Positions 35,551 through 44,500 of a stretch of DNA of 64,000 nucleotides are shown here, one piece after another; the stretch's first letter is position 1; each line of letters begins with the position of its first letter. Both the position numbers and the translations under genes were made by a program. Source of the stretch: Legionella brunensis (GTDB lineage: Bacteria > Pseudomonadota > Gammaproteobacteria > Legionellales > Legionellaceae); assembly GCF_001467025.1 (NCBI RefSeq), contig NZ_LNXV01000003.1:62001-126000 (forward strand). Direction: 5' to 3'. The notes below the pieces were generated by a model. It ran no database searches and had not been told where the DNA came from. It saw only the letters and a list, made by a program, of their open reading frames with translations.

Positions 35551-36855
35551 ATGACTACTTTTTCACCTATGTCCAAGCCCCGTGCACGAAGCTATTTATT
35601 GCTTACGATGAGCATGATGACCTGCCTGGTTTTGCTAATCAATGTCTCATTTAAAATTATTCAATTGCAGGGATTGATGTTTACTGCAAGCAGTGTTGTT
35701 TGTCCACTGGTTGCCATTATCTATCTCATTGTTTTAAAGGACTGCACCATTATTCAGCAGCGCCATGTGTTGAATCAATCCTTGTTGGCGCTTTATTTAT
35801 TTTCTGTAGGAATTTATTTATTAGTTAATTTACCTGCTGCTGAATACATGCATGATAATCCTGCTTATCAAATAGTTTTTGAAGATATCCCCAGGAAATT
35901 TTTTGCATCCACGCTAGCGTTTGGTTTGGGTTTTTACATCCCCCATTTGTTGTGCTGTGCTAAGCGAAAAGAGGTGCTTCTATCCCCGAAGAAAAGACTG
36001 TTATTAGCGCTTTTTGGTGGTTTTTTCTTCTTTACCCTCGACTTTTTTTTACTGTTTTCCGAACCACATGCACATAGTTTTAATCGTATTTATTTAGACT
36101 CTTTAATGGTTGCGGCTGGTATTTTGTTTACGGCGGGAGTTATCTACCTTTGTTGTTTATTATTTACCAGACATATTAATTGGGCTTATAGCAAATCTTT
36201 ACCCGATTATCTGTCCAGTGCCTTGTATCATTATTTGGTAGGGTTTGCCGTCATTATTATGCTGATTTGCCTTGCATGTGAATATCGCTTAGTTTCTTTT
36301 TCCAATGGTGGAACTTTGGCTGCAAGCGGACTTTTGTTTCCGTTAACCATAATGGTTAGTAATTTAATTGGTGAACTATATGGTTATAAGGCCAATTTGC
36401 GATTGACAGTGGTTTTAATCCTAACCGAATTGGTTTTTGATTTATTATTGATGGGCGCTGTGGCTCTTCCTTCACCAGAGTTTTTTAATCTCAACCCTTT
36501 TTATTCATTTATAGTGCCACGGCGCATACCAGCTTCTACCTTAGCCTTAGTGGTAACTTTTGTTAGCAATGCTATGTTGTTGGAGCACTTGAAAAAAACT
36601 AATCTTGGCTGCAGTCGTAGTTGGCGAATTTTGATTGCCAATTTTGTGGCAACCTCCTTACTTTGTCTTGTTAATTACAGCTTATTGTTCGGTGGTATTT
36701 ATCCATACGAGCAAATTTTCAATTTAACAATCAATGGATGGGTCTTTAAGCTAGGTGCAACCTTGTTAGGACTCCCTATTGTTCTGTGGCTGTATAACTT
36801 GTTTTATAAACAGGCGCAATGCCAATTTTCTCAAATCAAACGGCTATCCCATTAA
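35551..36855 (+). CDS. Double-length VUT-family (YhhQ-like) membrane transporter
   Basis: A 434-aa inner-membrane protein with about twelve helices, twice the length of YhhQ (queuosine precursor transporter) proteins. The second half carries the family pattern: ASGLLFPLTIMVSNLIGELYGYKAN, a polar loop, and SFIVPRRIPASTLALVVTFVSN. The first half repeats the outline (FTASSVVCPLVAIIYLIVLKDC, then IPRKFFASTLAFGLGF) but has lost the GELYG-type loop. This suggests an internal duplication with one degenerate half. YhhQ imports preQ0/preQ1 or related bases; whether this protein does so is unknown. The ATG was preferred over a TTG three codons upstream. Confidence 0.8.
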   Translation: MTTFSPMSKPRARSYLLLTMSMMTCLVLLINVSFKIIQLQGLMFTASSVVCPLVAIIYLIVLKDCTIIQQRHVLNQSLLALYLFSVGIYLLVNLPAAEYMHDNPAYQIVFEDIPRKFFASTLAFGLGFYIPHLLCCAKRKEVLLSPKKRLLLALFGGFFFFTLDFFLLFSEPHAHSFNRIYLDSLMVAAGILFTAGVIYLCCLLFTRHINWAYSKSLPDYLSSALYHYLVGFAVIIMLICLACEYRLVSFSNGGTLAASGLLFPLTIMVSNLIGELYGYKANLRLTVVLILTELVFDLLLMGAVALPSPEFFNLNPFYSFIVPRRIPASTLALVVTFVSNAMLLEHLKKTNLGCSRSWRILIANFVATSLLCLVNYSLLFGGIYPYEQIFNLTINGWVFKLGATLLGLPIVLWLYNLFYKQAQCQFSQIKRLSH

Positions 36856-36884
36856 AGAAAACCCGCGGTTGCTGCTGCCCGCGG
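36850..36884 (-). terminator. Terminator of glmU
   Basis: On the minus strand CCGCGG pairs with a second CCGCGG around a 10-base loop and is followed by GTTTTCTTT. It lies just past the glmU stop codon, between convergent genes. Confidence 0.65.
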
Positions 36885-36904
36885 AATCTCTGTTGCTGTA
36901 TGAA

Positions 36905-38290
36905 CTATAAAGAATCTTTTTTAACAGGCCTCTTCCAGCCAACAATCGTTTTTTGTTTGCTTTCCGTTAAAGTTAACTCTCCGGGGGGAACATTTTTGCG
37001 AATGGTGCTACCTGCACCTACTGTAGCATAAGCACCTACGGTAACCGGGGCGACTAATTGCGTGTCTGAGCCGATAAAAGCACCCTCTTCAATAATTGTC
37101 TTATGCTTATTGGCACCATCATAGTTACAAGTAATGGTCCCAGCGCCAATATTGACGTCTTTACCGATATCGACATCTCCTAGATAACTCAGGTGACTTG
37201 CTTTACTGCCCTCAGCAAATACAGCATTTTTTGTTTCAACGAAATTACCAATTTTGCAATCATTTGCAAGCTTAGTTCCAGGTCTTAAGCGGGCGAAGGG
37301 GCCCACATGACAATCATTGCCAATTGCGCAATTCTCAAGGACTGAGTTTGCTAAGATTTCACAGTGGCTTCCAACACGGACATTGTGTAACACACAATTA
37401 GGTCCTATGCGAGAACCGGTGCCTAATACAACATCTCCGCTGAATACGTTATTTACATCAATAAATACATCTTCACCGCAGCTAAGTTCACCTCGCACAT
37501 CCAGACGATTAATATCGGCGATGGATACGCCAGACAATAAAAGTTGTTTGGCAAAATTTTGCTGCCAGACACGTTCGAGTTGATGTAGCTGCATGCGATC
37601 GTTAACCCCTTGAATCTCGATACTATTAGGAGCTTGCATGGAAGCGATAGGTAGATTTTCTGCAACGGCAAGAGAAATGATCTCAGTGAGGTAGTATTCG
37701 CCTTGTGCATTGTGATTCCCTAAAGCGGGTAACCAACGTGCTAAATCGCCTGCTTGAGCACAACAAATGCCACTATAAATTTCTTGAATCTGTTTTTGCT
37801 CAGCTGTGGCATCTCGTTCTTCAACAATGGCACGGATTTCTCCTTCATTGTTGCGGACAATCCTGCCAAGACCTGTGGGGTTGTCGACCATTGCGAGCAA
37901 TAAACTTAAGGAGGCTTGTTTTCCTGAACTTAACTGGCTGCAATTAATAAGCGCCCTTAGTGTTTGTGCTTGAATGAGAGGAACATCAGCTGATAAAACG
38001 AGCACTCGGGAGCTAGTGGGAATATGGGGGAGGGCTTGCATTACGGCATGTCCTGTTCCTAATTGCTTTTCTTGCAACACCCAATTGACAGCTAAATTAG
38101 GAAGGGTTTCTCTAATTTTCTGGCCGCCATTGCCATAAATGACATGGATAGCATCAGGATTTAACTGTTGCGCAGTTTCTACTACTCGGGTCAGCATGGG
38201 TTTGCCAGCCAGTTGATGGAGAACTTTGGGCGTTTGCGAAAGCATACGTTTGCCTTGTCCCGCCGCTAAAATGACGATTTGTAGAGACAT
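36905..38290 (-). CDS. glmU: Bifunctional UDP-GlcNAc pyrophosphorylase / GlcN-1-P acetyltransferase
   Basis: Makes UDP-GlcNAc for peptidoglycan and LPS. The 461-aa protein has the nucleotidyltransferase start IVILAAGQGKRM, EKQLGTGHAVMQALP and YYLTEIISLA in the first 230 residues. A left-handed beta-helix of hexapeptide repeats follows (VGPFARLRPGTKL, FVETKNAVF, SHLSYLGDVDIGKDVNIGAG, TITCNYDG), then a short tail. Length equals the family standard. Monocistronic, ending at a hairpin. Confidence 0.97.
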   Translation of the reverse strand: MSLQIVILAAGQGKRMLSQTPKVLHQLAGKPMLTRVVETAQQLNPDAIHVIYGNGGQKIRETLPNLAVNWVLQEKQLGTGHAVMQALPHIPTSSRVLVLSADVPLIQAQTLRALINCSQLSSGKQASLSLLLAMVDNPTGLGRIVRNNEGEIRAIVEERDATAEQKQIQEIYSGICCAQAGDLARWLPALGNHNAQGEYYLTEIISLAVAENLPIASMQAPNSIEIQGVNDRMQLHQLERVWQQNFAKQLLLSGVSIADINRLDVRGELSCGEDVFIDVNNVFSGDVVLGTGSRIGPNCVLHNVRVGSHCEILANSVLENCAIGNDCHVGPFARLRPGTKLANDCKIGNFVETKNAVFAEGSKASHLSYLGDVDIGKDVNIGAGTITCNYDGANKHKTIIEEGAFIGSDTQLVAPVTVGAYATVGAGSTIRKNVPPGELTLTESKQKTIVGWKRPVKKDSL

Positions 38291-38422
38291 AAATTTTTCT
38301 TATTTCCTTGTTAATACAGCATTTTTGCAAAAAGAGTCGTCTAATTAAACAGTCTGCATTTATGTTGCGAAGATTTGAATTAGTGGATATGATAAAAAAA
38401 TTATGAGCAAAGGAGTAGTGCC

Positions 38423-39268
38423 ATGACCATTTTTCTTGATATTGCGAAACCATACATGATCGAAATGATTAAAGAAATTAGGGATAAATCGGTAAGTGCC
38501 GATAAAAGTACAACCAATGCCCTTCTCGGTTGGATAAGTTTGGGGCGTGACGAAGAGCTGTCCAAAGCCAAGCGCGATCTAGCGGATAGATTATTGATAG
38601 ATCTAGATTCATTAAAAGATCAAAAAGATGATGCGGCGACTTATGAGTCATTAAAAAAGCTGGTAAATGACTGTAAAGTAGCCGCTGCTAAAAAAAGCAA
38701 AGAAAAAAACTATGATGAAGGCAAATTTGGTCCGAGAATGCTAAGAGCCCTTCAACTATTAGATAACCTTTTCAATAAAATTAAAGAAGCAAAATTGCTT
38801 GATATTTCTCATGATGAAGAGCCGTTAAATCTTTTCCGTTATTATGCTGCTTGTTATTATGCGCAAAAAATTAATGATGCTCACCGTATCAGCGGGATTT
38901 CCAAATTAGCACAAAATCCTAAATTAACCACGTTTTCACAATTGTCTGAAAGCAAGGAACAAGCGATTATTAAAACATTAGCGGAATGTGAATTGGATTT
39001 AGGTACTTTAGATACCCAACATGTCGATTATGAAGAAACTAAAAAGAAGCGTGTTTTAGAATGGTTAGACAAGTTGGAGCGTGCTAATAAAAAACTTTGT
39101 GAAGAACACGGCTCAACAGTTTCAATTCCAATAACCTTTGCCTTATTCTCCACGATTAATATCGCGTTACCCACTTTACAACCTGATAGTGGCTTTTTGG
39201 AAGAATGTATTCAGAAAGCCAAAAAGAGTATTGATCCCGAGTACACAAGTGCACTGGTACTTTCATAG
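38423..39268 (+). CDS. Orphan soluble helical protein
   Basis: Not recognised. A 281-aa protein starting MTIFLDIAKPYMIEMIKEIRD after a GGAG. It is mostly charged helix (KAKRDLADRLLIDLDSLKDQK, KKLVNDCKVAAAKKSKEK) with no clear signal peptide or membrane segment; a hydrophobic patch (SIPITFALFSTINIALPTL) lies near residue 235. Monocistronic, convergent with ansA. The make-up (lysine- and glutamate-rich, coiled-coil prone, no relatives recognised) is like many Legionella-specific proteins of unknown role. Confidence 0.8.
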   Translation: MTIFLDIAKPYMIEMIKEIRDKSVSADKSTTNALLGWISLGRDEELSKAKRDLADRLLIDLDSLKDQKDDAATYESLKKLVNDCKVAAAKKSKEKNYDEGKFGPRMLRALQLLDNLFNKIKEAKLLDISHDEEPLNLFRYYAACYYAQKINDAHRISGISKLAQNPKLTTFSQLSESKEQAIIKTLAECELDLGTLDTQHVDYEETKKKRVLEWLDKLERANKKLCEEHGSTVSIPITFALFSTINIALPTLQPDSGFLEECIQKAKKSIDPEYTSALVLS

Positions 39269-39269
39269 T

Positions 39270-40280
39270 TTAAGCCTGCAACTCTCCACATAAATTGGTT
39301 TCCAACAAGCGCTTCACTTGTTGGATTTCCAAATTCTTACTAAATAAATAGAGTAATTTACAATGTGCGGCTTCTGGAGTCATATCGCGGCCGCTGATGA
39401 GTCCAGCTTGTTTTAACGTATAACCGGTTGCATATTGATTCATTTCTACATGCCCTTGTTGGCATTGGGTACAATTGACAATTACAACACCTCGTGCACA
39501 AGCATCTTTTAAGCTTTGCAGGAAATGAGGGTCATTATTTTGTGCATTCCCAGCACCGTAAGTTTCTAATACCAAACCTTTTAGTGGGTGTTGCAAAATA
39601 TAATCAAGTACTTTCGTTGCAAATCCTGGAAATAAGCGGAAGTTGGCAATAAATTGCGGGCTTAGAGTTTGTAGGTGAAAGGGCTTGGTAGGTGTTGGCA
39701 ACATTAATTCGCGTTTGAGTTCGATGCTAATTCCGATATTAGCTAAATGAGGGTAATTAGGGGATTCAAAGGCATTGAAGCGTTGGGCACTGACTTTTTG
39801 TGTACGATTTCCACGTAATAATTGCTGATTAAAATAAACACAGACCTCATTAATGGGTTGATGTGCGCAAAGCCAAAGGGAGGTAATCACATTATCCAAA
39901 GCATCATTACGTACTTCTGACAATGGTATCTGCGAGCCCGTCACAATGACTGGTTTTGCTAAGTTTTCCAGCATGAAAGAGAGTGCTGAGGCTGTATAAG
40001 CCATGGTATCAGTGCCATGGAAAATCACAAAACCATCAAAATTGTTGTATTCATTCGCGATGTCTGTCGCAATCCGATTCCAATCAGTCAAAGTCATATT
40101 AGATGAATCTAATAAGGGCTCGTATTCCTTGATTGTATAATTGGGCATCCGAGGATCGCTTAAAGCAGGAATTTTTGCCAAAGCAGTCCCTACATACCCC
40201 AGAGCTGGTTCATAGCCGTGAGTTGTTTTAAGACTACTAATTGTGCCACCGGTGTTAAGAATTAAAATATGCTTTTTCAT
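39270..40280 (-). CDS. ansA: Type I (cytoplasmic) L-asparaginase
   Basis: Hydrolyses asparagine to aspartate and ammonia. The 336-aa protein starts MKKHILILNTGGTISS, with the nucleophilic threonine in TGGT, and has VIFHGTDTMAYTASALSFML with the second catalytic Thr-Asp pair. No signal peptide is seen and the length matches AnsA (338 aa in E. coli). The chosen ATG matches the family; one five codons upstream is also in frame. Monocistronic, with a promoter region facing a divergent orphan gene. Confidence 0.95.
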   Translation of the reverse strand: MKKHILILNTGGTISSLKTTHGYEPALGYVGTALAKIPALSDPRMPNYTIKEYEPLLDSSNMTLTDWNRIATDIANEYNNFDGFVIFHGTDTMAYTASALSFMLENLAKPVIVTGSQIPLSEVRNDALDNVITSLWLCAHQPINEVCVYFNQQLLRGNRTQKVSAQRFNAFESPNYPHLANIGISIELKRELMLPTPTKPFHLQTLSPQFIANFRLFPGFATKVLDYILQHPLKGLVLETYGAGNAQNNDPHFLQSLKDACARGVVIVNCTQCQQGHVEMNQYATGYTLKQAGLISGRDMTPEAAHCKLLYLFSKNLEIQQVKRLLETNLCGELQA

Positions 40281-40380
40281 AAAAAAATTAATCAATGATT
40301 GCGCAAATAAAAAAGAGTATACCGTTCTCAGCTAAACTGTGGAATCAAGTAATGAACCTTTGCAAAAAATAATAAGCGCC

Positions 40381-40409
40381 TTGACAAGGTTAATATCGCA
40401 CTGTAGAAA
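40381..40409 (+). promoter_or_regulatory. Candidate sigma-70 promoter of an orphan gene
   Basis: A consensus TTGACA (40381-40386) is followed after 17 bp by TAGAAA (40404-40409), about 30 bp upstream of the start codon at 40440. A purine-rich AAGGAG precedes that start. Confidence 0.4.
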
Positions 40410-40439
40410 TTAAATTCAGGAAGGATTTAAGGAGTAAAT

Positions 40440-41606
40440 ATGGGCAAGAAGGAATTAAAGGCATTACAGGAAGAGGTTGATAAAGTATCCGTTCAAATGC
40501 AAAAACGAGTAGCCTATTATTCTCAGGCAACGATAGACGTTAGGCAAAAATTCACTACTTATTTTTTTAATGCCAAGTTAACTGACTCGCTCATAGAACG
40601 ACCTGACAAAGGGCAAGAAATTTTTGATTTCGATGAAATATCCGAGTCATTAAAAGCTTGTTTGGTTGATGAGCAGACATTGGTTAGCAAGGCAGAAGCA
40701 ATCAAAGTCAAAAGCCAAATAATGCCTAGTTTGGTAGATGCCTTGGATGCCAATATTTTGGGTAGTCAATTACCCTTTATCCGTCATGGTAGTGGCTATA
40801 TTTTTTCTCAGGAAAACCCGTATACGCCAAAAGGACAAACTTATATGCGGCAATTTGCCCATGCGTTAAGCATTTATAGGGTGTGCCTCGGTATCTGTGA
40901 ATCCTATTATTTGATTACAAATGATGTTTGTTTAAATGTACAAACACACCAGGAAGCAATTTTTGCAGCAGAAAATTTGACGGTACAATTGACTAAACCC
41001 GAAGATTCAACACCGCTCATTGATTTATGGCGCAACGGCAAAGCAATCAAACGTACGCTTAATGACTTAACAGCAAATATTGATACGTTTACTCCCCAAT
41101 TTGAGGAAAAAATTGCTTATCAGACTTCCAGGCTTACGCAATTATTTGAGGATGGAGCAGCGTTGTTGCAAGAAGGTTGCAAACAATTTCCAAACACGTC
41201 CCTGTTAACATTTATTTTCTTCGATCAATGGCGGGCAATGCTAAAAGATTTGGCAAATCATTTTTACTTGGGCAAATACAGTTCGTCTTTTCAGGGGATA
41301 TTGACTGTCAATTCTGAGTGTAGTGAATTAAAGAGAGAGCTCTCTGAGTTTCATGCCATGACAACTGATCGCCTGCCCCTCCTTAAAACAGAATTATTAG
41401 CAAAAGGCTATAAAGTAATTAATGAATGTCTAAGCTGTTTAAGAATGGAGGCCAGTCGTAAAAAAATCTCGCTTACTGAAGCACCGGAAAGAGGTATGTT
41501 CGCGCTAAAAAATACTTATTATTGGGGAATGTTGGCGCTCTTGGGGTCAAAAGCCAGTACACCGAGTGATAATCTGCAATTTGAAGGAAAGGAATTTACA
41601 AATTAA
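40440..41606 (+). CDS. Orphan soluble protein, 388 aa
   Basis: Not recognised. It begins MGKKELKALQEEVDKVSVQM, a charged helix, after a good AAGGAG. The whole chain appears helical and cytoplasmic, with ten scattered cysteines and no signal peptide or clear membrane helix. Coiled-coil tendency is visible at both ends. It is monocistronic with its own promoter, divergent from ansA and upstream of rppH. A lineage-specific protein; the sequence alone does not show whether it is secreted. Confidence 0.82.
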   Translation: MGKKELKALQEEVDKVSVQMQKRVAYYSQATIDVRQKFTTYFFNAKLTDSLIERPDKGQEIFDFDEISESLKACLVDEQTLVSKAEAIKVKSQIMPSLVDALDANILGSQLPFIRHGSGYIFSQENPYTPKGQTYMRQFAHALSIYRVCLGICESYYLITNDVCLNVQTHQEAIFAAENLTVQLTKPEDSTPLIDLWRNGKAIKRTLNDLTANIDTFTPQFEEKIAYQTSRLTQLFEDGAALLQEGCKQFPNTSLLTFIFFDQWRAMLKDLANHFYLGKYSSSFQGILTVNSECSELKRELSEFHAMTTDRLPLLKTELLAKGYKVINECLSCLRMEASRKKISLTEAPERGMFALKNTYYWGMLALLGSKASTPSDNLQFEGKEFTN

Positions 41607-41683
41607 AGTATAGATTTAATTGCCAAGCTCTTGCAGTTTATGGAAAAATCAAGGTATTAAAAGTTTAGCTTAAGCAGTGTACT

Positions 41684-42208
41684 ATGGTTATTGATCGCGC
41701 CGGATACCGTTTAAATGTCGGTATTATTCTGGTGAACGGGTCGGGTCGAGTTTTTTGGGGTAGACGCCAAGGGCATGATGCTTGGCAATTTCCTCAAGGT
41801 GGTCTTGCTACAGGCGAAACAGCACTGGAAGCGATGTTTCGTGAGCTGCGGGAAGAAGTTGGTTTGGATAGAGAGGATATTGAAGTTCTGGGTTCAACCA
41901 AACGTTGGCTGAAATATCGCTTACCTAAACAATACCTTCGTCACGGCAGCGAGCCTTTGGTTATCGGCCAGAAACAAAAATGGTATTTGTTAAAATTAGT
42001 CACCTCAGAACAAAAGATTCGTTTGGATTTAAGTGATTCACCTGAGTTTGATAGTTGGCGTTGGATTGATTACCACGAACCACAAGAACAGGTTATTTTT
42101 TTTAAAAGACAAGTTTATTCTCAGGCCATGAAAGAATTAGAGCACCTGTTAAAAAGGCGGCGCACCCCTTTTGGTGCCCGTCGTAAGCGAGGTAATCATA
42201 GTCGATAA
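41684..42208 (+). CDS. rppH: RNA pyrophosphohydrolase RppH
   Basis: Nudix hydrolase that removes 5' pyrophosphate from mRNA and starts RNase E decay. The 174-aa protein has the complete Nudix box (GLATGETALEAMFRELREEVGL), the N-terminal RPNVGIIL-type strand, here GYRLNVGIILVN, and WQFPQGG before the box. It ends in a basic tail (KRRRTPFGARRKRG). The stop is directly followed by the ptsP start. E. coli has the same pairing. Confidence 0.96.
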   Translation: MVIDRAGYRLNVGIILVNGSGRVFWGRRQGHDAWQFPQGGLATGETALEAMFRELREEVGLDREDIEVLGSTKRWLKYRLPKQYLRHGSEPLVIGQKQKWYLLKLVTSEQKIRLDLSDSPEFDSWRWIDYHEPQEQVIFFKRQVYSQAMKELEHLLKRRRTPFGARRKRGNHSR

Positions 42209-44500
42209 ATGTTAAAAATATTAAAGCGAATTGTACAAGATGTAACTACGGCAAATCACTTAAATGAGGCATTGGCAATTTTGGTGCAGCGAGTGCGCAA
42301 AGCTGTTGATGCTGAATCAGTTTCCGTTTATCTCATCGATAACAAACACGCTGAATATGTCCTGATAGCTACCGATGGCCTCAATAAGCAAGCTGAATTT
42401 AGAGTTCGCGTAGGTCTTGATCATGGCATAATTGGTTTAATAGGTCGCCGTGAGGAACCTATTAATATTGAAGATGCACCCTCGCATCCTGATTTTTATG
42501 AAAATCCCTTGTTGGGTGAAGAGCACTTAAAGGGCTTCTTGGGTGTGCCTATTATTCAACACCGTAAACTCTATGGTGTTCTTACCGCACAACGTGCTGA
42601 AGAAAGTTGTTTTGACGATGCGGAAGAGGCATTCTTAATCACTTTGGCAGCGCAGTTAGGCGGCATTATTGCTCACGCAGAAGCGACTGGGGAACTAGGT
42701 CTACTTACTCAACCAAAGCCTTTAGGCGCAAATAAGTTAGAAGTGACTTCAACGGCTCTTACAGGCGTTGGTAGTGTTCCAGGTGTTGGTATAGGTACGG
42801 CCGTTGTTATTTATCCTCCTGCGGATATTGATTCCGTTCCAAGACATACGGTGGAAGATATCGAAAAAGAAATTGCTATCTTCTTAGAAGCCTTGCAAGC
42901 TGCGCGCGAAGATATGCAGCGCCTAAGCCGACGGATGAAATCGACAGTCGCTGAAGATGAGCATGCCTTATTTGACGTTTATCTACGTATTCTTGATAAG
43001 GACAGTTTGGGTGCTGAAGTAGAGGCAGTCATTCGTGAGGAAAAACTGAGTGCTCAAGCTGCCTTATCAACAGTCATTAAAAAACACGTTCAGCAATTTG
43101 AGAGTGTCGAAGATGATTATCTGCGTGAGCGTGCGAGTGATTTTCGTGATCTAGGGCGTAGAGTTTTAGCTGAGTTACAACTGTCACAGCGTGAAGAGAT
43201 TATTTACCCGCGACGCACCATTCTCATTGGTGAGGAAATCACAGCTTCAGCGTTAGCAGAAGTTCCTGAGGGACATTTAGCAGCGGTTGTTTCGGCAAAG
43301 GGCGCTAATAATTCTCATGTGGCTATCTTGGCCCGAGCCTTGGGCGTACCCACAGTAATGGGAGTTCGAGGCCTTAAAGTTGAACATCTCACACGTCGGG
43401 CAGTGATCGTTGATGGTTATTACGGCCATGTCTATATTTCCCCCTCAAGAACGGTACTTGCTGAATTCAAAAAGTTAGCCCAAGAAGAAGATGAACTTAA
43501 TCAAAGCTTGGTAAGTTTACGAGATAAGCCCGCAGAAACTCTTGATAATTATCGCGTATCTTTACAAGTCAACACAGGCCTTGCTATGGATGCAGGCTTG
43601 TCGTTAAGTGTGGGGGCAGAAGGGGTTGGACTTTATCGTTCGGAAGTCCCGTTTATGAGCCGCGATCGTTTTCCTTCAGAGGATGAGCAATACATTATTT
43701 ATCGCCAGATCCTGAAAGCTTTCGCACCGCGCTTTGTGACCATGCGCACTTTGGATATTGGTGGCGATAAAATATTGCCCTATTTTCCTGTGGAAGAAGA
43801 TAATCCTTATTTGGGTTGGCGAGGAATACGCGTAACACTTGATCACCCAGAGGTGTTCTTAATGCAAGTGCGTGCCATGATGCGTGCAAGTGAAGAGTTG
43901 AATAATTTACGCATTATGCTGCCTATGGTCACTACTTTAAGCGAAGTGGAAGAAGCAGCTTTCTTGCTTGAGCAAGCATTTAAAGAATTACTGGAAGAGG
44001 GTTGCTTGATTGAGAAGCCAAGACTAGGCGTTATGATAGAGGTTCCTGCCGCTGTGTATCTTGCTCGTGAGTTAGCGAGGCGCGTCGATTTTATTTCAGT
44101 CGGCAGCAATGATCTAACGCAATATTTATTGGCAGTAGATCGTAATAATGCACGGGTAGCTGGTCTTTATGATGCATTTCACCCCGCTATGCTAAGAACT
44201 TTAATGAAAGTTGTAGAAGGTGGTCATGCTGCAGGTGTTGAAGTGAGTATCTGTGGTGAGATGGCAAGTGATCCTCTTGCGGTGATACTTCTTCTAGCTA
44301 TGGGGTTTGATACCTTAAGTATGAACTCCACAAGCTTACCACGCGTTAAATGGGTAATTCGAAATATTTCTCTGGCAAATGCACGTAAAGTTTTGGCAGA
44401 TGTTTTAGAACTGGAGCATCCTGCTGAAATCAGAGTGTATTTGCAAAAAGCCTTGGAAGAAGAGGGATTGGGTGGTTTAATCAGAGCAGGAAAATCGTGA
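42209..44500 (+). CDS. ptsP: PTS phosphoenolpyruvate phosphotransferase PtsP (EI-Ntr)
   Basis: Enzyme I of the nitrogen-related PTS, which passes phosphate from PEP to NPr. The 763-aa protein has an N-terminal GAF domain (residues about 15-165), then the EI domains: phosphohistidine H370 in GANNSHVAILARALGVPT, and the PEP-binding TIM barrel with TLDIGGDKILPYF, PYLGWRGIR, GVMIEVPAA, SVGSNDLTQYLLAVDRNN and VSICGEMASDP (the conserved cysteine). No base separates it from rppH, and its stop overlaps the next start. Confidence 0.97.
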   Translation: MLKILKRIVQDVTTANHLNEALAILVQRVRKAVDAESVSVYLIDNKHAEYVLIATDGLNKQAEFRVRVGLDHGIIGLIGRREEPINIEDAPSHPDFYENPLLGEEHLKGFLGVPIIQHRKLYGVLTAQRAEESCFDDAEEAFLITLAAQLGGIIAHAEATGELGLLTQPKPLGANKLEVTSTALTGVGSVPGVGIGTAVVIYPPADIDSVPRHTVEDIEKEIAIFLEALQAAREDMQRLSRRMKSTVAEDEHALFDVYLRILDKDSLGAEVEAVIREEKLSAQAALSTVIKKHVQQFESVEDDYLRERASDFRDLGRRVLAELQLSQREEIIYPRRTILIGEEITASALAEVPEGHLAAVVSAKGANNSHVAILARALGVPTVMGVRGLKVEHLTRRAVIVDGYYGHVYISPSRTVLAEFKKLAQEEDELNQSLVSLRDKPAETLDNYRVSLQVNTGLAMDAGLSLSVGAEGVGLYRSEVPFMSRDRFPSEDEQYIIYRQILKAFAPRFVTMRTLDIGGDKILPYFPVEEDNPYLGWRGIRVTLDHPEVFLMQVRAMMRASEELNNLRIMLPMVTTLSEVEEAAFLLEQAFKELLEEGCLIEKPRLGVMIEVPAAVYLARELARRVDFISVGSNDLTQYLLAVDRNNARVAGLYDAFHPAMLRTLMKVVEGGHAAGVEVSICGEMASDPLAVILLLAMGFDTLSMNSTSLPRVKWVIRNISLANARKVLADVLELEHPAEIRVYLQKALEEEGLGGLIRAGKS

